From positions 84,634 through 148,633 of the forward strand of contig NW_002476516.1 in assembly GCF_000189635.1 (NCBI RefSeq): 64,000 nucleotides of DNA, written 5' to 3'. This DNA comes from Tetrahymena thermophila SB210. Taxonomy: Eukaryota; Ciliophora; Oligohymenophorea; Hymenostomatida; Tetrahymenidae. How positions within the stretch are numbered: position 1 is the first letter of the stretch; every line of letters starts with the position of its first letter. The notes beneath the pieces were generated by a model that made no database searches, was not told where the DNA came from, and saw nothing but the letters and a program-made list of their open reading frames with translations. Below, one piece after another: positions 11,813 to 24,439 of this stretch. Both the position numbers and the translations under genes were made by a program.

Positions 11813-14800
11813 TCACTTTGCTTATTCAGCTTCATTAGCACGATTTAAAGCATCAACAAAACTGAAAGGCTCAAATTTATAACCATCTGCTTTGTAGAAC
11901 TTAGTTTAGAATTCGACCCTGAATAGATTTTTTAAAATTTAATAATCAATTAAAACAAAATTTTGTAAAAGTAATTACCATTAGAGACGAAGAGCATGCA
12001 AAAAGCATTCCATAAGATCCATACACATAAGTACAGCAAATGAGATATTTAAGAAAAGGAACCAACCAATAATAATTTATAAAGCACTGCCTCCAACAAT
12101 ACCTCCACCAATAGTTTTTTCAAAGAAGACCTTAGCAAGTTAACCGTGAGCTAAACTCAAAGCCCACAGACGCAAGTAAGATGCAGTGTTAGAAACAGAA
12201 CCTTTATTTAATAAAATTTGAAATTATTTAAATAATAGACATAATAAATATTATTATTACCGAGAACGAATTCAATAGTTTCAATAACTTAGTGGACAAA
12301 AACTTCATTAAAATCGTGATCATCGTGACTAGGAGGAGCGTGAGACTATTATTTAAGAATATAAATTTAGTATGAAAATAAAAAAATAAAGTATTTATTT
12401 ACTTATAATAAGGGTTCACTTTCATCATGAACTTCTTAGTGTTAGGGTTTTTTCTTTAACAAGAAGAATAGGGGCTTAATTAAAAGCATAATAGGAACAC
12501 AAGCGACAGATATAATGAGAAGATTGTATTATAACTCTTCTTAGAACTTTGAGTCATTAAAGAGAGGAGTGGGAGTACCATTGAAAGTAGAGACTTGACC
12601 CATCTTTAAAGGTAAATTGATCATTTAATTAATAATAGAGGGTGCCAAATATCCTTCTTCATATTGGCTTACCCACTTGAAGATAATCATGAAACACATG
12701 TAACCAAAAGTAGATAATAAGAAAACCATTTGGGGTAACCATTCGAAGATCAAATCAACCCAAAGATCGAAATGAATGCAATTTAAACCTTTTAAGAAAA
12801 TACCCCAAGACATTTGAGCTACACCGAAAATAACAGCAACTATTTATTTTTAAGAAAAGGTTTTATAAATTTTCAAATTTGAATTAAATAAATAAACAAA
12901 TTACACTTCATCTTGAATGAATTAAAGAAGTTGAGTTCATTGTTTGAAATGTACCACTTAGGATCAAAACCTAAAGGATAGACACAATTTTCATGTTTTT
13001 CAATAGTATAATGGGCTTAGCCTTCGTGAACTTCACCATCATGGTGGACATTGTAATAGCAAGAACCAAAAAGATTAATAGGAAGAGCGAGAAAATCATT
13101 ATAGATTAAACCACAATAGAAAGCAAAAAGACCCATTAAAGCTAATAAATATCTAGCTGGGAATAAAGCTGCTAAAGGAGTGTTAAGTAATTCTTTTCCT
13201 TTGTATACAAGCCAAGCACCAAAAGCAAAGAGGGCACCACCATGACCAATATCACCAAACATAATACCGAACTTAAGAGGGAACATACTAATACAGAATA
13301 AACCAGGGTTAACTTCTCTATAACGAGGGATACCATATGTGTTAACGATTTCTTAGAAAGGAGCAGTAACATCATTAGTTCTGAAGTGAGTGGGAGGTTC
13401 CAAATGAGAAGGTCTCTCTTACTTTTTGACTTCAGTCATACCAATATTAGGGTTATTGGTTCTAACTTTGTCAATAGCTTTAAGCACAGCATGGTCTTGT
13501 TCTTCGGGACACCAGAAATAACCACCAAAAACAGCACTCTTGACTGTTAACATATTCATATTGGTGTAAATGTATTTCTCCTTGACTACAAATAATCTAA
13601 GTTCTTCAATATAAGAGCATTAGTTACCGATTCTAGGTTAAATCCATTCATCTAAAACGTTATTCAAAGCGTTTTCAGTCAATCTCATTAACTATTTTGA
13701 ATAAAAAAGAATGATTAATAATCAATCGTATTCAACTATTTAATTTTCCATGTTTTAATTTTTTTTTTTTTAACTTCCTAAATGTTTTGTTTAATTTGCT
13801 GTTGTTTCTTAAAATCTAATATTCTTTATAATTAATATTTTACCTATCTAGTATCACTGATTTGCTATTGAATTTCTAAAAATTTGCTATTATAACCGTT
13901 AGGATCTCTTGGCATTGAGTACCTTTTTAAGGAAACATTTTAAATAAATATTTCTAAGCTCTTTTTAAATTAAAAATTACTTGCTGGCATTGAATGAATC
14001 ACAAACTCTATTGAGTTTTGATTTCAAGACACCACTACCACCACTGAAAGCAACAATAAAAACTGATTTTTAAAAGCCTTCTTTGAATTCACCTTAATCG
14101 TAGGGGATTTCTGAAGTGAAGACCCAACTGTTACCTTTGGTTGTTCTAAAAATGATTTTCTTAAATCTTAAGGTATCTTCTTTGTTGATAGTACCAGTAA
14201 TGTAAAATAGCTTGGAAGCACTGGCTAAAGGATTTTCTTCTTCTTTACCTTCTTCAGCCAATTCCAAAGGATTGATAGCGATGTTGTCTAAACCTCTTTA
14301 TTTATTTATAAGTTAAATATTTTTTATTTATTTCTAATTTTAAAATAGAGTAATTTTTATTCAAATTTATTTCAATCTTTTTCTAAAAAATTATTCTTTT
14401 TAAAATTATTCTGCTTTATTTGAATCTTTTTAAGATTTATTTGATCAAAAAAACTATAGAACCTAGCTAGCTCTTATTTAAAATTATTCAAAAAACAAAC
14501 AGCTTTTCTACTAAAATATTAGTTTTTTATATCATTCTTAACTGTATTACTAGGATTATATGTTAATTTGCACTGAATTAAACCTTTCATTTTTTAGCTA
14601 GATATTGAAATTAACTTGCAAGCTTTATAGAGAAACCTATTTGAAAGCTTTGGTTCTTTGAATTTAAATCTAAGATAGTTAGTTAGTTAGTTAATAAATT
14701 TTATATTTCTATGGAAAGGCATAGATGGCAAAATAAGATTTTAGCTGATTGAAATTATTTTATGGTAAAATAAATAAAATATTTGAAATTAGAAATCATA

Positions 14801-15274
14801 CGACATAATTCTTTGGTCAACAACTTTTTCTTTGAATTTTCTTAAGACGTTACTGTATTCGATAAGACTATAATATTTTGAGGTAAGACTTTCCAAAGTA
14901 AAGGTCTACTCGTTTAATTTGGCAAAAGCATCTTTAACCTAGCTTTCAACGTCATCTATAAATGTGTGATAGGCTTTTTCTCTGCCTCTGAGATAGACTT
15001 CTAAAACGTCAAGGTAGGCTTGAATATTGTCACACTTGGTAACTTCTTTTTATTTTGCGACCATTAAGTTATGGATTATATGTATTTGATTTAATATATC
15101 TTCAGCTCTTTTGATCTATGGAGTGAAGACTCTGCTCATATGACTTTCGTGAGCGTTTTAGTCCTCAAATTGAACTACTTAAACTTAACCTAATTGATTT
15201 AAAACTTCCCAAGCACTTTCCCTAGGGATGACTATGTTGTAGTAAGCCATCTTGTCACTGCGCAACAAACTCAT
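11813..15274 (-). CDS. V-type H+-ATPase V0 subunit a
   Basis: This is the membrane arm of the vacuolar proton pump, which carries protons past the c-ring. The start at ATG 15272-15274 gives MSLLRSDKMAYYNIVIPRES, the conserved N-terminal cytosolic domain start with 'VQFEDQN'. Then comes a long stator coiled-coil region (KYYSLIEYSNVLRKF). The C-terminal membrane domain includes FPLKFGIMFGDIGHGG and ASYLRLWALSLAHGQLAKV, whose arginine is the proton-channel residue. The protein ends with FQTKFYKADGYKFEPFSF and TGA 11813-11815. The first exon is 14802-15274 with a GTATGA donor; the following intron of about 500 nt reaches about 14297. Roughly eight more exons follow with short introns. Family length (about 830-850) fits. 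The gene is most likely housekeeping for contractile vacuole, lysosome and food-vacuole acidification, inferred from the family. Confidence 0.95.
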
Positions 15275-16807
15275 CTTTTCAGTAGTTTTCTTATATTTTT
15301 TTTGTTTTCTATCTTCTTTATTCTATTATTCTTTATTCAAAGATAGTTGCTTACTTACTTTGTTTTTTATATGGTTTGATTTATGTATTTGTTAATTTAC
15401 TTGCTTGATTGATTGTTTGTTTGTTTCCCCTTTGTTTGGCTTGATAGTTCTTTATATTTTTTATTTCTTAGTTTTATTTTATTTTAATTTTTTATTTTAT
15501 TTATATCCTTTGTACTTTCTATCTCATTTTTCCTCGATATTGATTAAAATTACATATAATATTTCCGTATTATACCTTCACTTTATAATTAAAAAATACA
15601 ATACAATCAATAATTCATTCTTTCATTCACTATTAGCCTTCATTTTAATTTTTCCATTTAAATTAAAACTTGCCTTTCTTGTTGTGAATTAATTTCTGTA
15701 TTTCAATTAAAATAAATGGGTATTGTTCAATAAATTAATTATTATTTGATTTAATTTGTCTAAATTCAAGGTACAAAGTTTAAAAAATAATAAGAAATTT
15801 CTCTGCCAAATTATTTCAACTATTCTGGTTAAATAATCTTAACTGCATATCTTCCATTAATGACTAGATTTTCACTATTACGGTATATAATACTGTATAA
15901 TATCTAGCTTTAATATCTGAATAAATACATACTAATGCAATACATTTAAAGTCTTATATTTATTTAACTTTGTTTCTTTGAAATTCTATTTCAAAAATAT
16001 TTGAATAATCCTTCATTTACTATCGTAAAATACCAATAATGATCCATAGAAATAGCTACTTTAGTGTAGACAAAAAAAAATGTAAATCTCCACGTTTTTC
16101 TATTATAAAATATTTGTTTTATTTAGAGTCCCCCACTAATTTGCTCTCATATGTTTGATGATAGAAAATACCAATCGAAATTAAAAATTGCTAAAAGGTA
16201 TTTTAAATAAATTTATTTTATATTTAAAATTTCATTTAATCTTTTCAAAGTTAATTTATTTGTTGCAAATATATAAAAAAGACTTTTCTTAATCATATTT
16301 ATGTTTACAAGTAAATTTATTCAAATCACAGTAACAAAAATTTTTTTGTAGGTAAATTTGATCTTTCACACTTTTTTAATATTTTTATTAATATTTATTA
16401 AATGAAGAGATTTTTTTTTCTTTAAGTAATTTTTTACTGCTTGTATGAAGTAACTAAATAAAAATTGTCTACTCTTTGCAAAAGATATCTTTAATATTTG
16501 ATTTATTTGCCAAGATCTACATTTTATCAAATAATTTACTTTTAATTTAATTTATTAATTTTAATAAAAAATAATTTAAAAATTATAAATATTAATTATT
16601 AAATTAGAATATTGAATTCTTAAAAATAAAATTGACAAAAGAGAAAAACAAACAAGCAACATTTTTTATTTATAAAATTGAGTTAGGAATATTTTTAAAT
16701 TAAAAATAAAATTTTTAATTGATCATATTATCATTTTTCTGCAATGCATAATATTTAAGAAATTCTGTTTATTTTATTAATTTATATAAAGAAAATTGAG
16801 AAATATT
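15275..16807. other. AT-rich stretch with a doubtful small gene
   Basis: Most of it is featureless. A minus frame ending at TGA 15766-15768 reads NSENLVINGRYAVKIIQPEQ and could be a 3' exon, with an acceptor at TTATACAG near 15900. A possible 5' piece (MDHYWYFTIVNEG) starts at ATG 16045-16047. The two could not be joined convincingly. The hydrophobic plus-strand frame at 15405-15692 reflects T-rich sequence. Confidence 0.3.
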
Positions 16808-17072
16808 TCATTTCTTATAATTTTCATAAGTTTATTAGTTTATCTTGTCATCTAAATGAGAGTAGCTGTCTTTTATTTTTGCAATTTAGTATAGTCTGTT
16901 TATTTCAAAGTAGTTTTTCCTAAATTCCTCTACATCTTTACTCTATTTTAAAAAAAAATTAATATTTAAATTATATAAGATTTAAATATACATCCCATAT
17001 ATCTATTTCACCTAGCCTAAAATTTATTATCATAATACTGCTAAGCTCTCGCAAGTTTATATACTCTTCCAT
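16808..17072 (-). CDS. Small two-exon unknown protein, 71 residues
   Basis: Exon 1 (16992-17072) reads MEEYINLRELSSIMIINFRL and on to GEIDIWD. It is followed by a canonical 49-nt AT-rich intron (GTATAT...AAAATAG, 16943-16991). Exon 2 (16808-16942) reads SKDVEEFRKNYFEINRLYQI onwards and ends YENYKK at TGA. The join is in phase and the total is exactly 72 codons. Composition is acidic and helical (E, D, K, N, Y), unlike chance frames in this region, which are I/F/N-rich. No known family, signal peptide or membrane segment. It is too short and too Gln(TAA)-containing for ordinary ORF finders. Confidence 0.6.
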
Positions 17073-18389
17073 ATATATATTTACTTTTGTGAATTATTTT
17101 ATAATTTTTTAATTAAATTTATTTTAACTTTAGAAAATGTCTTAGCATTTAAATAATGTTAATTTAAAGAATTAAAATATTACTAATAATTAGCTAGCAA
17201 GATGAAAAACTAAAAAAATAAAGCTAAATACAAAATTTTAATTTTTATTAAAACATTTTAAAAATTTGAAAATTACATTAAATTTAATTTTCAATTTAAT
17301 AGTAATTAAATAGTTATTGTCAACATAGCCATAAAATAAATATCTTATTTGTTATAAAATAGGCTTATGGTTTTTAAAAAAAATTAAATAAATTTTAATC
17401 AAATACAAAATTTGATTTTATTAAAAAAGAATAACTCTAGAAAAAAAAGAAATAGATAAATTTACGCACTAAAAAATGACTTTTCTCATATTCAACTTTT
17501 CTTTAACTCTTCTTTTTTAAATAAACTAAATTAAATTAAAAAAAGAGATATAAAAATATATTTCCATAAAAGAATAGTTGCTTTATTTACATTTCAAATA
17601 TTTTTTTGTAGTTATAAAAATATATTTAAAAAAAAGAGAGTTAAACTAGTATAAAATTTTTGAAATTCTTTAAAAATTTATTTTTTTATGAAGAAATTTT
17701 TATTTTTTTTTTCAGATGAATTAATTTTAATTTAATTTAAATAAATTATTTTTGAAATAGGTTTTTGTTTTATGAAATGTAAAGTTTAAACATACATAAC
17801 TTATTGAGAGAAATTAATTTTTGACTTTTTAGAGAAAATAATTTAAATTAAAACAAAATATTTTTAATTAGATTTTATTTTTTACAGAAATGTAAAGTTT
17901 TAAATTCTTATTTTTATTGAGAGAAATACATTTTTCTACTTTTTAATAAAAAAGGTATCTTAGTTTTAATAAAGTATTTTTGAGTTAGATTTTATTTTTT
18001 AAGGAAATGTAAATTTAATTCTAATTTTTATAGAGACAAACAAATTTCTCATTTTTTAAGATAAAATAATCTTATTTCTAAACAAAGTATTTGATTTATT
18101 TTTTTATTTTTATGGAAATTTAAAGTTTCAAATTCCAATTTTTATTGAGAGAAATAAAATTCATAATAAATGCAAATAACTATTAACATTTGAGATTTTA
18201 TTATACCTTATAAAAATGATTTTTTTTTTTTTTTGAATGAAAAAATTAAATTGAGATTAACGGAGATATGTAAAATACTTTTAATACATTAAAATAATTA
18301 AGTTTATGTTAATTTAATATAAAGTTGATTTATTTTTAGTAGAAGATTTATTAAATTATCCTTTTTTATGGAAAGTCAAACAAGCAGTA
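17073..18389. other. Gene-poor stretch carrying a degenerate tandem repeat
   Basis: It lies between the 71-residue gene and the GFAT stop. No gene is seen. The second half is occupied by the four-unit repeat listed separately. Confidence 0.5.
17761..18165. repeat. Four degenerate tandem copies of a ~110-bp unit
   Basis: Units begin at about 17761, 17872, 17990 and 18098. Each has the order: T-rich ATTTTATTTTT, then GAAATGTAAAGTTT, then TTTTTATTGAGAGAAAT, then a CTTTTTA-type block, then AAAGTATTTTTGA. The last copy is truncated. Copies have drifted (roughly 70-80% by eye) and differ in length by a few bases. It sits in the 3' flank of GFAT. Confidence 0.75.
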
Positions 18390-20919
18390 TCATTTAACAG
18401 TAACGCACTTAGCTAAGTTTCTGGGTTTATCAGGGTTTGTTTCTAAGACTGTGCATATTTCGTAGGTGAGTAATTGAAGAGGAAGAACGCACATTAATGA
18501 GGATAACATATCTTTTTATTCAATTTAGATAGAAGCATCAACTTTATCGACGGCTAATTTCTTTAAGCAGTTTGTAATAACAATAGTGTAAGCGCCTCTG
18601 CTGTGAACTTCACTCAAAGCGAGACTCATATCGTGGTAGTATTCATCATCAAGAATAATAAGAATAACAGCAGTGCTTTTGGGCTTTTCGCAGTTAATTA
18701 AAGCGAGAGGACCATGCTTGAGTTCACCAGCAGAGAAAGCTTCTGCGTGGATGTAAGTTAATTCCTTAAGTTTTAAAGCACCTTCTTTAGCGATGGAAGA
18801 ACAAGATCCCTTACCCAATATAATAATGTGGTCATGTGAGGCAAGATGTTAGGCAATAGGTTTGACTTATTCTTTAACTTAGTAAAGGGTGATACCAACA
18901 TGGGTAGGAATAGAACGTAAAGATTGGATGAGTAAAGGACGGACTCTGTCATGTAAGTGAGTTTTATTTTATTCTTCCTTGACGCTGGAAATCCAGGCAG
19001 CAATCATAATGAGAGATACACATTAGGATGTGAAGGATTTAGTGGCGGCAACAGCAACTTCTCTTCCGCAGTGAACGTAAACACCACAGTTAACAGAGGT
19101 AGCAATTTAACTACCAACAGTATTGACAACACCAATAGTGAATAATCCCTTTTCTTAGGCAAGTTATAAGCAGTGTCTGACATCAGCAGTTTCACCACTT
19201 TAAGAAATGCAAATCATACCACCATCTTCATCAGGTAAATCGTAAACAGTGAATTCAGAGGCTTCAATGACTTAGCAAGAGTTGAAGCATTTCAATTTCT
19301 TGAAGAAGTTGTTAGCATAAACACCTGCATAGTAGCTTGAACCGCAAGCAACAATAACCTTTATATAAGAATAAATTTTAATAATGAGTTAATTTTATTT
19401 ATTTGCTTGATTAATCGAATTGTGAGGTTAGAAATTAATTTGATTTGAGTAAATGCAGGGGGTTACTTTGCTTTTTTTTATGAATTAATCAAATTAAAAA
19501 ATTCAGAATTCTTTAATTGTTAATTTTTTTGAGTAATATTAAATTAGGTGAATAATACTTGCTTGCTTGCTTAATTTTTTTAAATATCTTTGAATAATAT
19601 GTATTTAATTATCTCATTTATATTTCAGTTATTGACAAATCTTTTCAAATTAAATGCTTTTTCTGTGCGAATTTCTTAATTCTTTTTTTTTTTCTTTTAC
19701 TAAAGTCTAATTTGGGTTCATTCATTAATTTTCCTTATTATTTTGCATTTAAATTACTTTCTTTTACTATTTTTTTTTTTCATTATCTAATAATAGCTTA
19801 TTCTTTTTTCTACTTAACTATTAAAATTAATTATCACCTTTTTCCTCGTTCGATTACTAGAAAATTAGTTTGTTTGCAAATTTGTTAATTTATTTACCAT
19901 ATTCTTGACATTGGCGATATCTTTTTAGTAGGGTTCAAGACCTCCTAATTTGGGTCTGTTTTCTTGGAGTAAACGGGCACCATTACTGAAGGTCTTAAGG
20001 AGAGTTTCGGGTTGTTCGAAGATTTCTTATTCAAAGAAATGTTTGTAGGGAGACTTAGGAGCAATTTGGACTTCATTCTTTTCCTTGATAACTTGAATTC
20101 TGTCCTTGTTGTTCTTGTAGAATTCAGACATGTTCTTCAAGTTGAATTCCATAAGTTCACCGTCTTAGAGTAAAATGTAGTTGGAAGTGTACTTTTCGAA
20201 AGCAATCTTTTCAGAGGCAACGTAGATGGAATCAGTGGCAATACCGACCAAAATGGGAGAACCATTTCTAGCAACAATTAAACTTTCAGGATTGCACTTA
20301 TCGATAATGACTAAACCCCATTGACTTTATTTTAATAAAGAAATAATTTAATACAAATACATTTTTTTTTTTTGCTTATAGTTAGAAACAAGAAATTAAA
20401 GTAAATTAGTTACCCTTGAAGTTTGTTTTGGATGACTCTTCTTACAGCCTTGAAGGTGGTGAGAGATTCATCACTCTTTAATTCAAGAGCGATCAATTGA
20501 GCAATTAATTCAGAATCAGTTTCTGAGGAGAGCTTAATGCCTTATGAAATCAATTCACTTCTGATATCAGTGAAGTTGTCAAGAGTACCGTTGTGGCAAA
20601 GCATGATTCTCTAGTCTTGATCAAAGTGAGGGTGAGCATTTTGATCAGTCTTACCACCGCAAGTGGCCCATCTGGTGTGTCCAATACCGATGTAAGAGTT
20701 TTTGTGCTTTTGAGGAATGACTTCCTTTAAGACATCGATGCAATCGATTTTCTTGATAGAGTCAGAAGCCAACTTAGTGAGAGTGAATTCAGTTTCACCA
20801 GCCTTGATGGAAGCAATACCAGCAGAGTCATAACCTCTGTTTTAAAGAAGTTCAATACCTTCGAGGACAGCGACTTCAGCATCAGTCTTTTGAGTGAGAA
20901 CACCAATAATACCGCACAT
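18390..20919 (-). CDS. Glutamine-fructose-6-phosphate aminotransferase (isomerizing), 633 residues
   Basis: It catalyses the first step of the hexosamine pathway: Gln + fructose-6-P to glucosamine-6-P + Glu. Three exons are resolved, 20414-20919, 19898-20324 and 18390-19358, and the frame closes at 634 codons. The class II amidotransferase domain starts MCGIIGVL with the nucleophile Cys2 and carries GHTRWATCGGKTDQNAHPH and LCHNGTLDNF. Two SIS isomerase domains follow: CISQSGETADVR near residue 400, and GKGSCSSIAKEGALKLKELT with HAEAFSAGELKHGPLAL near 500. The end is DKPRNLAKCVTVK, with the usual C-terminal '-KSVTVE' slightly changed. Intron 2 (19359-19897, 539 nt) is unusually long for this window. 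The pathway feeds chitin and GPI/N-glycan precursors. Codon use is biased toward C-ending and TAA-Gln codons, suggesting good expression. Confidence 0.95.
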
Positions 20920-21677
20920 TTTTATTGTATGAGTGATTTTTTATGGAAATGGATTTTTTGTTTGTAGAGTTTTTATTGTGGTTTATTAAATTTTTTTTGT
21001 TTACAAATTATTATTAGGAGTTACTAGGTCTTGGATTTAAAAAAGATGCCTAATCAAAAATTTGATAAAATATAATTAAAATAGTTAAGATAAACGTGCT
21101 TCTCAATTATTAAATTTGAATTGTACATCATTCTCTAAATTATAAATTTAAGAGAATACTTAATATCAAAAACTTTTACGATCAGAAATAATATAGATCG
21201 CTATCGCACATTTTAAAGGAGAAATTCTTCACAAATAAATTTGTATTTAGATTACTCATTTAATAATTTGCGCCGAGTCTAATAAATTTGTAAAACATGG
21301 CAAATAATATTTATGTTTTGGAGAAATTATTATGCTAACATTTAAATGAATTCAGTTTTCTTTACTTTTTGCAGTTTGTAAGAGTTTATATTACATAATT
21401 GCATCATTCTTTCTTTACAAAGTCTACATATTTAAATGAAAAAAATTGCAATTTAAAAGAAAAACCCTTTTTTAGGTCGCTAACTACTAAATACATATTA
21501 TGAAAATCAAATAATCAATACAGTTAATTGCTATTAATAACTCTTTTTATTTTACTCCAGTTAAAGCAATTTACATAATTTGCTTAAAAGTTTGTCAAGT
21601 AAAAAGAATGCGTTTAGCAAAAATTTAGCAAAATATGAATCCATTAAAATTGAAAAAGCAAAAATTTACTAAATAAA
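20920..21677. other. 5' flank of GFAT
   Basis: AT-rich. A 230-codon plus frame runs from 21046 to 21738 but has chance-like composition (see rejected items). No supported gene. Confidence 0.45.
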
Positions 21678-23017
21678 TCATATTTTAATTTCAATTTTAA
21701 AGAGATTCTCAAGAACATTTCTATTTTGTCTAGTTTGATTAGGGAAATTTGATAAAATTATAAAATTAGAACAAAAGTATTAAATTAATTACACAGCGTA
21801 TAATATAATGAATGAGTTTTATTTATTTATTTGTTTAATGCTCGCAATTATTAAATAAGGGATCATTATAATAGTTAAGCTATTTTGATTACCAACACCA
21901 AAACATAAAACAAAATGCCATACAAATTAAATTGAATGCTAATCACTTGTTTAAAGAAAAAGTTAATTCAATATCTTCTATTTTTGTTGAGCATTTACGC
22001 CACCCCATATACAATTAGAACTAAATTTATCAACATTCTAAAATTAAAAATTAGAAAAAAGTTAAGTATTATTAAATTTGAGAAATTATCTTCAAAACTA
22101 TTTTTTTAATCTGATTTTTCTCTACCATAGACAATCCCTTACCAATTACTTTATTATTTTTGTATTCTTAAAGCCTCTATAATAAGTTTTTATTATCCAA
22201 TCCAAAATATGTTGGATTTTAAATACCGATTCGAAAAATTTCTATATTCTTACCTCTAAAAATTGAAAATTCTAGCAAATCAAGATATTTTGGTAACATT
22301 TTTGGTAAATCAGAAATCTCAAAAGATTTACCTTTCAGATTAGAAATTTATTGTTAATATAGAAAAATTTTGACTTCTGATAAGATTTAATAGAATACAT
22401 TTTTATTTCATCATGTTAAAGGAATTAAAAGATTTTCTATGAGAGTTAAATCCCAAAATATTTGAAATTACTATTCTCCATTTAAAATATTTTGATGTAT
22501 AATCATTCTTCAATATTTGCTGCTATGCATCAGGGAAAAAAAATAAATAAATAAATTGTGGTAATATACAAATTATCTGACTAAGATATAAAATTTTATG
22601 AAAGAATAAGACCATACAAAATATGTAATTGGATTAATTTAATTTGTTATTTTGTTATATTTTGATATTTTTATCACATTATTACTTCAATATCATAATT
22701 AATTCACATAAAGCAAAAAACTTACCTCCAAAAAAAATCTTCTACGAATTCATCAAAAATCACCACCTATCCACATTATTAAAGCTATTAGCTTCCCTTA
22801 TTTATACAATACAAAAATAAAGCTTTATTTTAAGAGTATTTATGTGAGAATGGATAATGCGTTTATAAATATTTCTAAAAACCTAATAAAAAGTCTAGAT
22901 TTTAATCAAATCAAGTTTATCTGAAGCGTTTACTGAATTGTTATTTTTGTGTGATTATTTACTGTATTCATTTTTACAAATTTATTAATTTGAATAAGAG
23001 TTCATTAACAAAGCCAT
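21678..23017 (-). CDS. Multi-exon unknown gene, structure only partly resolved
   Basis: Several exon-quality segments lie in the same direction. A start at ATG 23015-23017 gives MALLMNSYSNQQICKNEYSK. A 59-nt GTAAAC...TTTTTAG intron joins in phase to a segment with HKYSQNKALFLYCINKGSQQ and VVIFDEFVEDFFWR, ended by a perfect GTAAGT donor near 22730. An exon near 22400-22560 contains LKNDYTSKYFKWRIVISNIL. An exon at about 22080-22400 contains EISDLPKMLPKYLDLLEF and LLQRLQEYKNNKVIGKGLSM. A last segment has NVDKFSSNCIWGGVNAQQK. The order resembles an F-box or 'DEF..ILKDD' type ciliate protein, but I do not recognise the family. An ATG at 22479-22481 could instead start a separate gene. The 3' end at TGA 21678-21680 is only the first in-frame stop. 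Confidence 0.4.
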
Positions 23018-23918
23018 ATCATTAAATTAACAATAGTAATATACTTAACGTAGAAATGAACACGCAATCATAGGTTATTTTTTGTTACTAGAAATTACTA
23101 TTAATCCAGTAAATATTCTGAAAGTTGCAAAATACTTTCAAACTTTTATCACACTTTAAATAACAGTGCAATATATTCTCAAATGAATAAGCACAAAAAA
23201 AAATCTATTTTGCTTAATGTGAATAATTTAGATAGACAAAGCCTATATATTTATATATAAATTTACTTTATTTAAATGCATAATTTTTTCTACTCCTAAA
23301 AGTAATAAATTTTTTTAGTAAATTTTAATCCATTAAATGGTTCTCTCAACAAAAATCTTTTTCATTTAAAAATAGATTTTAAGAAAGATTTATTTAAGCA
23401 CCTAAATAAAGTAAAATTGACTATTCCATTTCATAATATCTTAAATAAAAAAGATATGCTAATTACTTATTATTGATATAAAAGAAATACTTATTAAATA
23501 CTAATCTATTTTTTTTCATATTTACTAAATAAATTTCTAGAAATTAAAGAAATTTTACTGTTGTTATATAAATTGTGTTTTTACTTTTAAATGCTACCTA
23601 ATTTTATTTGCTAATGTCTTTACTGGTAGACTGATATAATATTTTAATTTAGTATTACAACACCCTTATATCTTTATTTATTCTGATAAAATTAGAAGAT
23701 TTCTTACTTTTTACTGAAAAATTTCACAATATTTTGGTTTCAGTAAATTAAATTAGTGAGAGTAGTATTATACTAAAAAAGGTAATTTATTACATTTAAA
23801 ATTAAAATTCAGTAAACTATTAATAGTATAGACTATCTTATATATTCACATATATGAAGTCTTTTTAAAAAATTATTTTATTATGGTTCAACTTACTTTT
23901 AATAGTTATTAAAACAAA
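23018..23918. other. AT-rich intergenic stretch
   Basis: No supported gene. A short ATG frame at 23056 stops after 22 codons. Confidence 0.45.
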
Positions 23919-24439
23919 TCATTTAAATTATTTGAGTAATATTATCAATAAATATTTAAGGGACTGGACTTCTTTCAAAATATATTCGATTAAAATATCT
24001 AAATATGATAATTTAGAATAGCTTGCAATAGCTACTTTGTACTGACCTAATTATTTGATTAATCTTATTTTTTAAAATATATTAATCATTTTAAAATGTT
24101 ACTGGATTATTTTTTAATTTATTAAATAAATAATCTTACCTAAATTTAATTTATCCTGCAAATTATAAAAATTTATAATAAATTTTTAATATTATTTATT
24201 TAAGCATTAATTATTCTAAGCTGAGTGGTAAAATTATAAATTCTACTATAAATACTTCATTAATATTAAATAATTTAGCTATTATAAATAATTTTATGAT
24301 ATATAAAGATAAAAATTTTCATTAGGTGTTGTTTTAAGCTATTTTTGAATTTACTGAACTAATATATTCGTTTTGAAATGTTAAATCCTAAAATAAAAAA
24401 CTCATTCCACTTATTAAAATATATGTAATCATTTTGCAT
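23919..24439 (-). CDS. Probable small multi-exon unknown protein
   Basis: The 3' exon ends at TGA 23919-23921 and reads GQYKVAIASYSKLSYLDILI then EYILKEVQSLKYLL. It begins at an AATTAG acceptor near 24051. A tiny 16-nt exon (DKLNL plus one base) lies near 24130-24145, between TTTGCAG and GTAAGA signals, and joins it in phase. Upstream pieces DLTFQNEYISS (after TTTTAG) and an ATG at 24437-24439 (MQNDYIYFNKWNE) could supply the start. The phase match across the micro-exon is the best evidence. Family unknown; the sequence looks helical. Exons upstream of 24200 are uncertain. Confidence 0.35.

Noticed and set aside
12625-13375. Several short open frames on the minus strand
   Set aside because: They are fragments of V-ATPase subunit a exons, or frame-shifted shadows of them, broken by TAA/TAG under the standard code.
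15405-15692. Hydrophobic 95-residue plus-strand frame resembling a membrane protein
   Set aside because: T-rich sequence automatically yields Phe/Leu/Ile-rich translations; no charged or glycine residues typical of a real protein.
21046-21738. 230-codon plus-strand open frame with an F-box-like stretch (NNLRRVQQICKTW)
   Set aside because: With TGA as the only stop and this AT content, 200-codon frames are expected by chance. Composition is I/F/N/K-rich with almost no Gly and few Asp/Glu, and the F-box resemblance covers only about 15 residues.
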